DNA of 64,000 bases from the NCBI GenBank assembly GCA_028280345.1, contig JANQLY010000017.1, positions 1 through 64,000 on the forward strand, read 5' to 3'. Below the pieces are notes generated by a model that was not told where the DNA came from, did not search any database, and saw only the letters and a list, made by a program, of their open reading frames with translations. Shown piece by piece: positions 56,999 to 64,000 of the stretch. Made by a program: the position numbers and the translations under genes. This DNA is from Pseudomonadales bacterium (GTDB lineage: Bacteria; Pseudomonadota; Gammaproteobacteria; Pseudomonadales; UBA7239). Position 1 is the stretch's first letter. Each line of letters opens with the position of its first letter.

Positions 56999-58726
56999 TT
57001 GACAAGAACAATAACAGCCGTCTTTGCTTCCGCTCCCGCTCCCGCTTCAATGATGGTGTGGCCACTGCTGCTTTATCTGGTGGCGGTGTATTTTACCTTT
57101 AACAGCATCGAGGAAGATGCGTTTATTTATTTTCGCCTCGCGGACAACATTGCCAATGGCCATGGTTATGTATTCAATATTGGCGGTGAGCGTATCGAAA
57201 GTGGCAGTGGGTTAATCTGGCAAATGATGCTCGCCTTGCTCGCGAGTTTTCCTGTTGACCTGATGATGGCCACGAAATACCTCGGGCTGGTTTTTGGTGT
57301 GCTATCGCTGTGGATGATGGTCAGACTCGGGCAGCGCTATATTGAAGATAAAGCACTCGCTGTGTTTCCTGCTGTGTGCCTTGCCGTGAGTACGCCGTTT
57401 TATTTCTGGTCGCATCGCGGACTTGAAACACCGCAGTTTGTGTTTGTGTTGCTGTGGTTGCTCGACTGGTTGGGGGATGACAACAAAAAACGCTGGTGGT
57501 ATGTGCCAGCGTTTCTTGTATTTTGTTCGAGGCCCGAAGGTTTTTTAATGGTGGGTGCGATCATGCCCTGGTTGTGGTTAGAGCGTAACTCCATTCCGTG
57601 GTTCTGGCAGGGAGTGAGTATCTTTGTCGGCTTATGTATCTTGTTATTGCTCGGACGACTATTTTATTTTCATGATCTGGTGCCCCATGCGTTTTACCAT
57701 AAAATCGGTGGTGACTATGCGCGCAGCTTGAAAGACCTGTTGAGTTATAGCTGGTGGAATGGTCTCGCGCTATTGTTGTTACTGGCGTTACCCGCCCTGT
57801 TACAAAAAAACGCATGGCAGCGTGCCTATCTTCCCTTGTTGTTGCTGTTTGCTATTACCGCGGTGTGGGGAGTGATTGGCGCAGACTGGAAGTCGTTTAA
57901 TCGCCAGTTAAGTAGTTGGCTGCCGTTTGTGTTTCTGTTGCTATTTATTTTTATTGATAAGAACCTTTTCCGTTTTGTTAAAAGCGGAGCTTGGATAAAA
58001 CCTGCGCTTTTGACGGTGCTGATTTGTTATGCGCTTTGGCTAGCTTGCTTGAGTCGTTATACGACGTCCCGCGGTACGGTGTTGCCAAATCCGATCTACG
58101 GAGGAGTAAGCCATTTTCTTGAAGGGCCTGCGCAATACCATAAACATTTATTCACAGTGATACAAAATCCTGACGGTTATTTGATAGAGAGCGAGCCAAT
58201 TCTTGCGGGCGACCATCTCGGCTTTAACCGCAATGCAACGGTGGGGCGGTTTATTCATGACAATTATTCACAAGGCATTACAGTAGTATTTGATCAAATG
58301 GGGCAAGCGCCCTGGTATGGCGGCAGTGACAAAATCTTTATTGATAACACCGGTTTGACAGACAAGCAGATTGGTTACCATACCTTTCATTATAAAGCGC
58401 AAAAAAGTACCGTCTTTGCTTTGTATGAAGAAGTGTTGGTGACATTAAAGAGCTGGTTTTGGCCAGAAAAACAGCATTATTACAGTAAAAAAGCGCTGGT
58501 TGAGCGTTTGTTTGCCGAGCAACCTGAATTGGTGTTGTTGCGTGAACGCTACGTCAAGCGCCAGCCCAATACACTGATCGGGCGCTTCTATCACGACCCG
58601 CGTTTTGACGAGCGTTACCGCCGCATGTATCGGATTAACAAGCGGGATATTGTGTTTGAGCGTCGGGATTTGCCGGTTCGAGATGAAGTGGTCGTGCCAC
58701 CGGCGGCACTTGTGGAGCCGCTTTAG
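56999..58726 (+). CDS. Polytopic membrane protein, GT-C glycosyltransferase-like
   Basis: A 575-residue protein with about nine to ten membrane segments and a soluble C-terminal domain. The early loop EEDAFIYFRLADNIANGHGYVFN with GERIESGSG resembles arabinofuranosyl or mannosyl GT-C enzymes (AftB-like), where an acidic pair is catalytic. A charged C-terminal domain (FYHDPRFDERYRRMYRINKR) ends the protein. The start is a TTG at 56999; ATG 57050 is possible. The sugar donor and product are unknown. Confidence 0.7.
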   Translation: MTRTITAVFASAPAPASMMVWPLLLYLVAVYFTFNSIEEDAFIYFRLADNIANGHGYVFNIGGERIESGSGLIWQMMLALLASFPVDLMMATKYLGLVFGVLSLWMMVRLGQRYIEDKALAVFPAVCLAVSTPFYFWSHRGLETPQFVFVLLWLLDWLGDDNKKRWWYVPAFLVFCSRPEGFLMVGAIMPWLWLERNSIPWFWQGVSIFVGLCILLLLGRLFYFHDLVPHAFYHKIGGDYARSLKDLLSYSWWNGLALLLLLALPALLQKNAWQRAYLPLLLLFAITAVWGVIGADWKSFNRQLSSWLPFVFLLLFIFIDKNLFRFVKSGAWIKPALLTVLICYALWLACLSRYTTSRGTVLPNPIYGGVSHFLEGPAQYHKHLFTVIQNPDGYLIESEPILAGDHLGFNRNATVGRFIHDNYSQGITVVFDQMGQAPWYGGSDKIFIDNTGLTDKQIGYHTFHYKAQKSTVFALYEEVLVTLKSWFWPEKQHYYSKKALVERLFAEQPELVLLRERYVKRQPNTLIGRFYHDPRFDERYRRMYRINKRDIVFERRDLPVRDEVVVPPAALVEPL

Positions 58727-58750
58727 TTCATTATATTGTTCGGGGTTTTC

Positions 58751-58768
58751 TGTAAGCCATTTCTTACA
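58751..58768 (+). promoter_or_regulatory. GacA upstream activating sequence
   Basis: TGTAAGCCATTTCTTACA exactly fits TGTAAG-N6-CTTACA, the GacA-binding palindrome upstream of rsmY/rsmZ/csrB genes. It is 43 nt before a TACAAT -10 (58812-58817). Confidence 0.88.
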
Positions 58769-58818
58769 ACAATTGAAATCCTGGCTGACATTCCTGGTCA
58801 TCAAAATTATCTACAATG

Positions 58819-58989
58819 GCTTTGCCTGTTCAGGATGAACCGGCAAAGCGACACCTGCCGAATGGTGTGACGAACAGGAGAGACTGTTCCTCTGGAATGG
58901 GTGAGGGGTACAAAAACAAAGGATGCCCATCTTGCGAACATGAGGTTTGCATGAAGTATGAGTAGCGCCAGTTCAGCTGGCGTTATTTT
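58819..58989 (+). ncRNA. RsmY/RsmZ/CsrB-type CsrA-binding regulatory RNA
   Basis: No open frame fits here. The sequence forms consecutive hairpins: GCTTTGCC/GGCAAAGC plus GTTC/GAAC with loop AGGAT (58819-58849), ACACC/GGTGT (58851-58868), GAACAG/CTGTTC with loop GAGAGA (58872-58889), and CCTC/GAGG with GGA in the loop (58889-58906). It ends with a terminator CGCCAG/CTGGCG plus T run (58965-58989). GGA motifs occur at 58833, 58877, 58894 and 58921, mostly in loops as CsrA requires. A GacA box lies 51 nt upstream. Such RNAs titrate CsrA. The 5' end is uncertain: TACAAT at 58812 predicts a start near 58824, inside the first hairpin. Confidence 0.75.
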
Positions 58990-59441
58990 TTGTGTGGTAA
59001 AAACACTTGTAATAAAAATGGTCAGCAAAAGCGCAAAAAAGGCAGGCAATAAAAAAGGAGCCGTAGCCCCTTTTTTACCCTCCAATGTCAGGTTCCGTAT
59101 TGATATTGTCACTGCTGACTAGCACTGGGCAATTGTCGTTTTATCCAGGTGGGCATGTCTGTCTGCCGCTTGAAACCTGAGTCGTTCAATTAGAATAGTG
59201 CTTGCAACAAGTGAAACTCATCCCGGTTACTGAGGTTAATGTTACGCTTGTCTGGAAAAAAATAAATAGCCGTTGGTCGAACAGTGTGTTTCTGTTAGAA
59301 AATTTTTTCATAGGCAATATAATATTTTTATATATGATTCCATAACGGCTTTAGTGTTAATTAAAGTGGCATTGTATTTGCGTAACTAACACAACTGCGT
59401 TTTTATTTTTGTTCTGATTGTCAAGTGTTGTTCGTCAGGTG
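58990..59441. other. Gene-free region with terminator
   Basis: A/T-rich spacer between the RNA gene and msrA. A hairpin at 59050-59072 (AAAAAAGG with one mismatch, then CCTTTTTT) can terminate in both directions. The rest, including the AT-rich 59280-59360, shows no convincing gene. Confidence 0.55.
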
Positions 59442-60191
59442 TTAATTGTTTTTACTTGCCGTTTTGCCACCTGCCTTATCGCCCCAGATAGTTTCAAGGC
59501 GCGCATCGCGGCCACAGTTGTAACGGTAGTATTTGTAACGCAGCGGATTGTTTTTATAGTAATCCTGGTGGTAATCCTCAGCGGGGTAAAAGGTACTTGC
59601 ATCAATGATTTGTGTTGCAAAGCTCACCTTGTCCGGGAACAGTGCGAGGTAACTGTTGTAGCTTTGTTGCGCAAGTTTACGCTGTTCTGCGTCGATGGGG
59701 AAAATAGCCGAGAGATAACTGCTGCCCTTGTCACAAAATTGCCCGCGGTCATCAAACGGGTCGATATTGACCCAGAAATGATCAAGTAATTCTCTATAGC
59801 TGACCTGATTCGGGTCGTAGGTAATCTTGACGGCTTCGTAGTGCCCGGTTTCTGTGTAGCTGACCTGTTTGTAAGTCGGGTTTTGAGTATGGCCGCCGGT
59901 ATAGCCGGATTCTGCTGTAATAACCCCGGGCAGTTTTTCAAAATCGGATTCCACACACCAGAAACAGCCGCCAGCAACAATGGCAATTTTATAACCTGAC
60001 GGGGTGCTGGTGGCGGCAAGCGGGGGATTAATGGTAGAGTCCGGCTGCGCGAATCCGCTGGAGATAAATGTAGCCAGGCAGAGAATTATCAGGCTGCTTA
60101 CAGCGGTGACGAAGGAAGTCGGTGCTGAGATTGCCCGGTTTGCCAGGGATGATAAAGAGCTTGAGAGTGGTTTGAGTATCTTCATGCCCAT
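59442..60191 (-). CDS. msrA: Peptide methionine sulfoxide reductase MsrA, exported
   Basis: A 249-residue protein. The catalytic GCFWCVESDFEKLPGV motif has the nucleophilic Cys, with a second one close by. GYTGGHTQNPTYKQVSY and the INPFDDRGQFCDKG-like segment follow. An N-terminal hydrophobic segment (IILCLATFISSGFAQPDS) suggests export to the periplasm, unlike cytoplasmic MsrA of about 210 residues. It reduces methionine-S-sulfoxide in oxidised proteins. Start codons at 60191 and 60185 are both possible. Confidence 0.92.
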   Translation of the reverse strand: MGMKILKPLSSSLSSLANRAISAPTSFVTAVSSLIILCLATFISSGFAQPDSTINPPLAATSTPSGYKIAIVAGGCFWCVESDFEKLPGVITAESGYTGGHTQNPTYKQVSYTETGHYEAVKITYDPNQVSYRELLDHFWVNIDPFDDRGQFCDKGSSYLSAIFPIDAEQRKLAQQSYNSYLALFPDKVSFATQIIDASTFYPAEDYHQDYYKNNPLRYKYYRYNCGRDARLETIWGDKAGGKTASKNN

Positions 60192-60254
60192 TCAGACACA
60201 TGCGCCAGGGCAGAGTTCATTAACAGGTTTCATTTGTTTCAGGAGGCGAGCAGC

Positions 60255-61172
60255 ATGGCAAAAATTTCCCGACGATTTCCATGTCAGGGTAGTGAATGCG
60301 GAGCAGATTTATGGCTGCCTGATGGGGTGGAAGCTGCCCCGGTAGTGGTAATGGCACAGGGCTACGGGTCCGAGCGTAACTTTGGTAACCAGGGCTTGAT
60401 TGCCGCCTTGCTGGAGGCGGGGATTGCGGTATTTTCCTTTGATTATCGCGGTTTTGGTGATAGTGACGCGATTAAAGGGCAGCAGCGTCAACTCGTAGAT
60501 CCATTGCGTCAGCTTGAGGACTGGCAGGCAGCACTCAATGCGGTACAGGCGTTGGAGCAGGTGGATAGTCAGAGAATCGCGATCTGGGGGTCTTCGTTTG
60601 GTGGAGGCCATGTTATTAGCGTGGCGGGCAGTGAATGGATAAAGCCCTTTAATCTTAAAGGTGTTGTCTCCCAGGTGCCGCATTGCGATAGCCGCAATGC
60701 ATTTCGTCAGGTCGGTGCGCGTGTTGCTTTGAAGGGGGCGTTCAATGGTATTAAAGCCAGTTTGCTCGCGTTGGTGGGAGTTAATCACACGGTGCCGGTT
60801 GTTGGACGCCCGCAGGATAGTCACTTCTCGGTGATGCAGCATGCGGGTTGGTATGAAGGTTACCATCGCATTGCAGAGGGGTCGCTTACCTGGGTGAATG
60901 CGATACCTGCGGTGTCCTTGCTCAAGGCCTCCAGTTACAACCCGATCGATGTGGCGGCGAATATCCACTGCCCGGTATTGATGGTTTACGGCAAACAGGA
61001 TGCGGGTTGTGCGTTCGATGACGTGGAGCGCACGGCAAATTTGATACCCGAAGTAGAGCAGTTTGCCTATGAGGGTGATCATTTCGACGTGTATGACGGG
61101 GGATCGGTGCAGCCTGAAGCGGTAGAGCGCGAGGTGGCGTTTCTATCCAGAGTATTATCGAAGCAGGTGTAA
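60255..61172 (+). CDS. Alpha/beta hydrolase (dienelactone-hydrolase-like)
   Basis: A 305-residue alpha/beta hydrolase with nucleophile elbow GSSFGG and preceding VVMAQGYGSERNFG oxyanion region. The likely acid is in YGKQDAGCAFDD and the histidine in YEGDHFDVYDG. It resembles YcjY/DUF1100-like cytoplasmic hydrolases with no known substrate. AGGAGG lies 8 nt before the ATG at 60255, so this start is secure. It is followed by sprT after 30 nt, possibly in the same transcript. Confidence 0.82.
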   Translation: MAKISRRFPCQGSECGADLWLPDGVEAAPVVVMAQGYGSERNFGNQGLIAALLEAGIAVFSFDYRGFGDSDAIKGQQRQLVDPLRQLEDWQAALNAVQALEQVDSQRIAIWGSSFGGGHVISVAGSEWIKPFNLKGVVSQVPHCDSRNAFRQVGARVALKGAFNGIKASLLALVGVNHTVPVVGRPQDSHFSVMQHAGWYEGYHRIAEGSLTWVNAIPAVSLLKASSYNPIDVAANIHCPVLMVYGKQDAGCAFDDVERTANLIPEVEQFAYEGDHFDVYDGGSVQPEAVEREVAFLSRVLSKQV

Positions 61173-61202
61173 AGTGCGAAAGGGTGAGAAAGAGAGAAGT
61201 TC

Positions 61203-61850
61203 TTGTCTGATACAGTTGTAGAGCCGATTTCGGAAAGCTTGCAGCAGCAGGTAGTAGAGCAGACCTATGCTTTTATTGCGCAGGCAGAACACTATTTTAA
61301 CTGTGAGTTTAAACGTATTCCCGTTGCCTTTGACTTGATCGGACTGTCAGTGGGTATGTTTGTGTCAGACAGCGATGGACAGTGCATTCGCTATAACCCC
61401 TGGATTTTTGCCAAATACTTTGAGGAAAACCTGCGCGATACCGTACCGCATGAAGTGGCTCACTATATTGTTGCATGTCGTCATGCGCCGAAAAGAGGGC
61501 GTAAACGTGTCAAACCTCACGGCCCCGAGTGGCAACAGATTATGCAGTTATTTGGCGCCAATCCCCAGGTGACTTGTGAATACGATTTCACCGGTGTGCC
61601 GCAGCGGCGTCAGCAACGTTATGTTTACTATTGTGAATGCCGTGAGCATGAAGTTTCAGCAACAGTACACAACCGCATACAGCGCCGCCGCGCACAGTAT
61701 GTTTGTCAGTATTGTGATGCAGGCTTACGGCGTCGTAAGCCAAAAAGCTTGCAGCCAGAAGATGTGCAAACAACAGTAAAAGAAGTGCTTGTGCCAGAAG
61801 GACAAAACGCGCCGGCAAGGCGCGTTTTGCAACAACTGGAATTGTTTTAA
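61203..61850 (+). CDS. sprT: SprT-family zinc metalloprotease-like protein
   Basis: A 215-residue protein with the HEVAHYIVA zinc motif (H-E-x-x-H) and a second zinc site in a C-terminal ribbon (YYCEC, CQYCDAGL). SprT-like proteins are predicted metalloproteases; the bacterial function is not known. The start is a TTG. Codons for the last residues form a perfect 11-bp hairpin (61803-61829). It converges with the barrel gene. Confidence 0.88.
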   Translation: MSDTVVEPISESLQQQVVEQTYAFIAQAEHYFNCEFKRIPVAFDLIGLSVGMFVSDSDGQCIRYNPWIFAKYFEENLRDTVPHEVAHYIVACRHAPKRGRKRVKPHGPEWQQIMQLFGANPQVTCEYDFTGVPQRRQQRYVYYCECREHEVSATVHNRIQRRRAQYVCQYCDAGLRRRKPKSLQPEDVQTTVKEVLVPEGQNAPARRVLQQLELF

Positions 61851-61865
61851 CGAAACAATACAGTA

Positions 61866-62393
61866 TTAAAATTCGGCACGGATACCAAGGCCGATATTGT
61901 CAACGGCAATATCACCATCAAACACGATGTATTCAAGGTAGAGGTCTACATGGCTGCCGAGATTCAGGTTGCCGCCGACACCACCATAGGCTTCGGTTGT
62001 GCTGTCACTGCCATTGCCATAAACCAGGCCAATGGCATTAACTTCAGTATCCAGATAAGCAGCGCCAACCTTGGCATAGAGGTCGAGGACACTGAGTGGC
62101 AGAATGCCAACGGCCCCGAGTGTGACAGCATCAGTATCCAGAGATAGCTCCTGTGAGTTGCCCCATTGTCTGGAGTAGGAGCCGAGGTCATAGTAGCCTG
62201 CTTCAAGCCCAATAAAGTTGTTAAATTTGTAGCCGAGGTTTATACCCAGTGTGGAATCGCTCTCGTCGAAATTGTTGCCGTTAAAATCTTCATCAACAGC
62301 CGTGTAATAAATGCCACCACCGAGATAGAAGCTGCCGGCCATCGCTGGCAGGCTGAAAATGGATAAAAGCGCCAATAATATAATCTGTTTCAT
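61866..62393 (-). CDS. Small outer membrane beta-barrel protein
   Basis: A 175-residue protein with a signal peptide (LLALLSIFSLPAMAG) and eight likely beta-strands (SFYLGGGIYYTAVDEDF, LGINLGYKFNNFIGLEAGYY, DLYLEYIVFDGDIAVDNI) ending in GIRAEF. This is the OmpA-like/porin-family eight-stranded barrel. The biological role is unknown. It is transcribed alone. Confidence 0.82.
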   Translation of the reverse strand: MKQIILLALLSIFSLPAMAGSFYLGGGIYYTAVDEDFNGNNFDESDSTLGINLGYKFNNFIGLEAGYYDLGSYSRQWGNSQELSLDTDAVTLGAVGILPLSVLDLYAKVGAAYLDTEVNAIGLVYGNGSDSTTEAYGGVGGNLNLGSHVDLYLEYIVFDGDIAVDNIGLGIRAEF

Positions 62394-62463
62394 AAAGCCT
62401 CCGCTGTCAGATCATGAATTTTGCCCTATCATATAGCTTTGTTCGAATAAGTGGAAACAGAAC

Positions 62464-63090
62464 GTGAAATATTTCTCTCTTCGCCTGGTACCCGGGCTGG
62501 TTTTCATGCTGGTGGCATCTGCAGCAGCAGGGCAGGATAAAGAGTCAACATCTGCGCAGCAAGGCCGGCCATCAAACCACCCCTATATCCATGTTGATGT
62601 GAATGTGGAATTGCGCAGCTTGCGTGATGCGGTAGATGATATGGCCGATGCGTCACAGTCGCTGGCGCAAAGTCTGGAAGACCTCGGTGCTCACGAGGAC
62701 CTGGGGGAGGAGCAGCAACAGCAAATCACTACGCTGCTGGAGCGGGTTGATGACATTGCTCAAAGCCTGCAACATTCAGTCACGGCGTTACCGCAAGCGG
62801 TGGAGCAAACCAGTGAGCCGATATTAGGGATGGCTTCCGAGCTCAGTCGTGATGTCAAGCAAGTGATTATGCTGGTGGCGCTGGTGCTTGTGTTGATCGT
62901 TGCGGGTACGATTCTTGCGTTTTACCGTTTTATGGTAATGCCACTACGGAGAATCATGGTAGACACTTCGGAAAATCTGCGTATTATTGCCCAGAGTTTG
63001 CAGCACACCATGGAGTATGTAGAGCAGGCGAAACTGTCTGTGAAGCAGGAAGTCACGGATGTGCAGAAGCCTGGAAACAAACAACAATAA
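62464..63090 (+). CDS. Membrane protein with coiled-coil segments
   Basis: A 208-residue protein with a signal peptide (LVPGLVFMLVASAAAGQ), a charged helical region rich in heptads (LRDAVDDMADASQSLAQSLE, QQQQITTLLERVDDIAQSLQ), one membrane segment (QVIMLVALVLVLIVAGTILA) and a further helix after it. The layout resembles a methyl-accepting or stalk-like structural protein, but no such signature is present. The start is a GTG. It is 72 nt upstream of a TonB-dependent receptor in the same direction. Confidence 0.65.
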   Translation: MKYFSLRLVPGLVFMLVASAAAGQDKESTSAQQGRPSNHPYIHVDVNVELRSLRDAVDDMADASQSLAQSLEDLGAHEDLGEEQQQQITTLLERVDDIAQSLQHSVTALPQAVEQTSEPILGMASELSRDVKQVIMLVALVLVLIVAGTILAFYRFMVMPLRRIMVDTSENLRIIAQSLQHTMEYVEQAKLSVKQEVTDVQKPGNKQQ

Positions 63091-63162
63091 CTGACAGTGG
63101 CTGCAAAGTTGGTAGTTGTCATATTGAGGTTATAGAAGCGCAGTAGGGGTTTGTAGATTTTC

Positions 63163-64000
63163 ATGATGTTGTTACGAAAAATGTTCACAGGCCTGGGTCT
63201 GTTGGGTTGTATTGGTGTACAAGCGCAACAGCTATCGGCTGGTGATGAGCCAGATAACAGTCAGGTTAAAGAACAGGCGAATCGCTATCTGGAAACCGTG
63301 GTTGTTACTGCAAGACCTACTGCTACACCGTTGAGTGCAGTTGCGGGTTCTGTCGGTGAGGTTGACTATGAAACCTTGCAATTGGTTAAACACAGTCATA
63401 TTAATGAGGCCGCGGACCGTGTCGCCGGTGTCTGGATTAGTCGTGGTAATGGTCAGGAGAGTTTGCCGTCTGTGCGTTCGCCGGTTTTTACTGGTGCTGG
63501 CTCCTGTGGTGCATTTTTGATGACAGAAGATGGTTTGCCGATTCGCCCGGCAGGCTTCTGTAATGTCAATCAGTTGTTTGAAATTAATACCGAGCAGGCG
63601 CAGCGTATTGAAATTTTCAAAGGGCCAAACAGTGCGGTGTACGGTAGTAATGCGGTACACGGTGTGATTAATGTGAGTTCTCCCTCTGTCACGGATGAGG
63701 AGTTTGGCAGTGCGGCAATTGATCTTGGCCCTCACGATTATCGCCGTCTGTTTGCAACTTATAATGATGGCGAACAGTTTCGCATTGATGCACATTTTGA
63801 TCACGATGGTGGTTACAAACATGACTCCGGTTTTGATCAACAGAAACTCAGTCTCAAACATCGCTACACTGCAAATGAATTGCGGGTGGATAGTTACTTT
63901 ACTGCGACGAACCTGAATCAGGAAACCGCAGGCTACCTTGAGAGTGTTAACGGCGAGGAAGTGTATAAGGATGACGACCTGAAAAAAGATAATAACAATC
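63163..64000 (+). CDS. TonB-dependent receptor, partial at window end
   Basis: The N-terminal 279 residues of a TonB-dependent outer-membrane receptor are seen before the window ends. A signal peptide (MFTGLGLLGCIGVQAQ), the TonB box ETVVVTA, and the plug-domain motifs RVAGVWISRG and RIEIFKGPNSAVYGSNAV are present, followed by the first barrel strands. Such receptors import siderophores, cobalamin or other nutrients. The gene is cut by the window edge. Two tandem ATG codons give possible starts at 63163 and 63166. Confidence 0.93.
   Translation, partial: MMLLRKMFTGLGLLGCIGVQAQQLSAGDEPDNSQVKEQANRYLETVVVTARPTATPLSAVAGSVGEVDYETLQLVKHSHINEAADRVAGVWISRGNGQESLPSVRSPVFTGAGSCGAFLMTEDGLPIRPAGFCNVNQLFEINTEQAQRIEIFKGPNSAVYGSNAVHGVINVSSPSVTDEEFGSAAIDLGPHDYRRLFATYNDGEQFRIDAHFDHDGGYKHDSGFDQQKLSLKHRYTANELRVDSYFTATNLNQETAGYLESVNGEEVYKDDDLKKDNNN

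Noticed and set aside
58840..58960. Possible glycine or other riboswitch
   Set aside because: GGAGAGAC-like text recalls glycine aptamers, but the order of conserved blocks does not fit and no gene follows. The GacA box and GGA motifs fit an Rsm-type RNA better.
58807..59112. Reverse-strand reading frame of 101 codons
   Set aside because: It overlaps the RNA gene and two terminators. Its hydrophobic stretch comes from translating A/T-rich terminator sequence, and it has no ribosome site.
60309..61082. 257-codon frame antisense to the hydrolase at 60255
   Set aside because: The hydrolase has a clear nucleophile elbow and an ideal ribosome site; the antisense frame has no matching family.

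Overview
The window looks like the chromosome of an aerobic to microaerobic gammaproteobacterium, probably a marine or freshwater relative of the Cellvibrionales/OM60-type lineages. This is inferred from gene content: an Anr/Fnr sensor, a complete cbb3 oxidase operon, AcnB, MetH, NfuA, CsrA, MiaE, FadBA, many TonB/OmpW-type outer-membrane proteins, and P450, amidohydrolase and extradiol dioxygenase genes. No rRNA, tRNA, CRISPR array or insertion sequence was seen, so the placement stays tentative.

Positions 1-26,130 form an oxygen and nitric-oxide response region. It holds two CBS-domain genes, the hybrid cluster protein Hcp with an NsrR-type repressor, a P450, three 2-oxoglutarate/Fe(II) oxygenases, a hemerythrin-domain protein, HemN, an Anr/Fnr regulator with all four cluster cysteines, an amidohydrolase, and OmpW. 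It continues with a reverse-strand series: Yip1-like protein, ccoN-ccoO-ccoQ-ccoP, ccoG, ccoH, ccoI, ccoS and a SafE-like protein. A second P450 with an extradiol dioxygenase, a SirB2 protein and an unlisted 41-residue membrane protein complete it. I find eight FNR/ANR-type boxes here. Several have a -10-like hexamer at the distance expected of a class II activated promoter, so Anr probably controls much of the region.

Positions 26,149-33,395 are accessory. They contain a polytopic membrane protein, a helical-repeat-like protein with a small membrane partner, an ADP-ribosylglycohydrolase operon, a small acidic PA3496-like protein, and a periplasmic repeat protein with a lipoprotein. Two of the gaps here contain inverted repeats.

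Positions 33,424-50,124 are mostly core genes (metH, nfuA, csrA, acnB, miaE) with envelope proteins, an unusual XRE-HAD fusion and an SGNH hydrolase. A 42-bp perfect palindrome separates metH from nfuA. Positions 50,271-56,779 carry fadBA, an arsH-like flavoprotein and three coenzyme F420 genes (cofD, cofE, NADPH:F420 reductase), which are uncommon in Gammaproteobacteria.

Positions 56,999-64,000 carry a membrane glycosyltransferase-like protein, MsrA, a hydrolase, SprT, a small beta-barrel protein, a coiled-coil membrane protein and the start of a TonB-dependent receptor. The 58,727-59,441 gap contains the most notable element: an apparent RsmY/RsmZ/CsrB-type regulatory RNA. It has an exact GacA box, stem-loops with exposed GGA motifs and a Rho-independent terminator. 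Together with csrA at 43,740 this implies a Gac/Rsm pathway.
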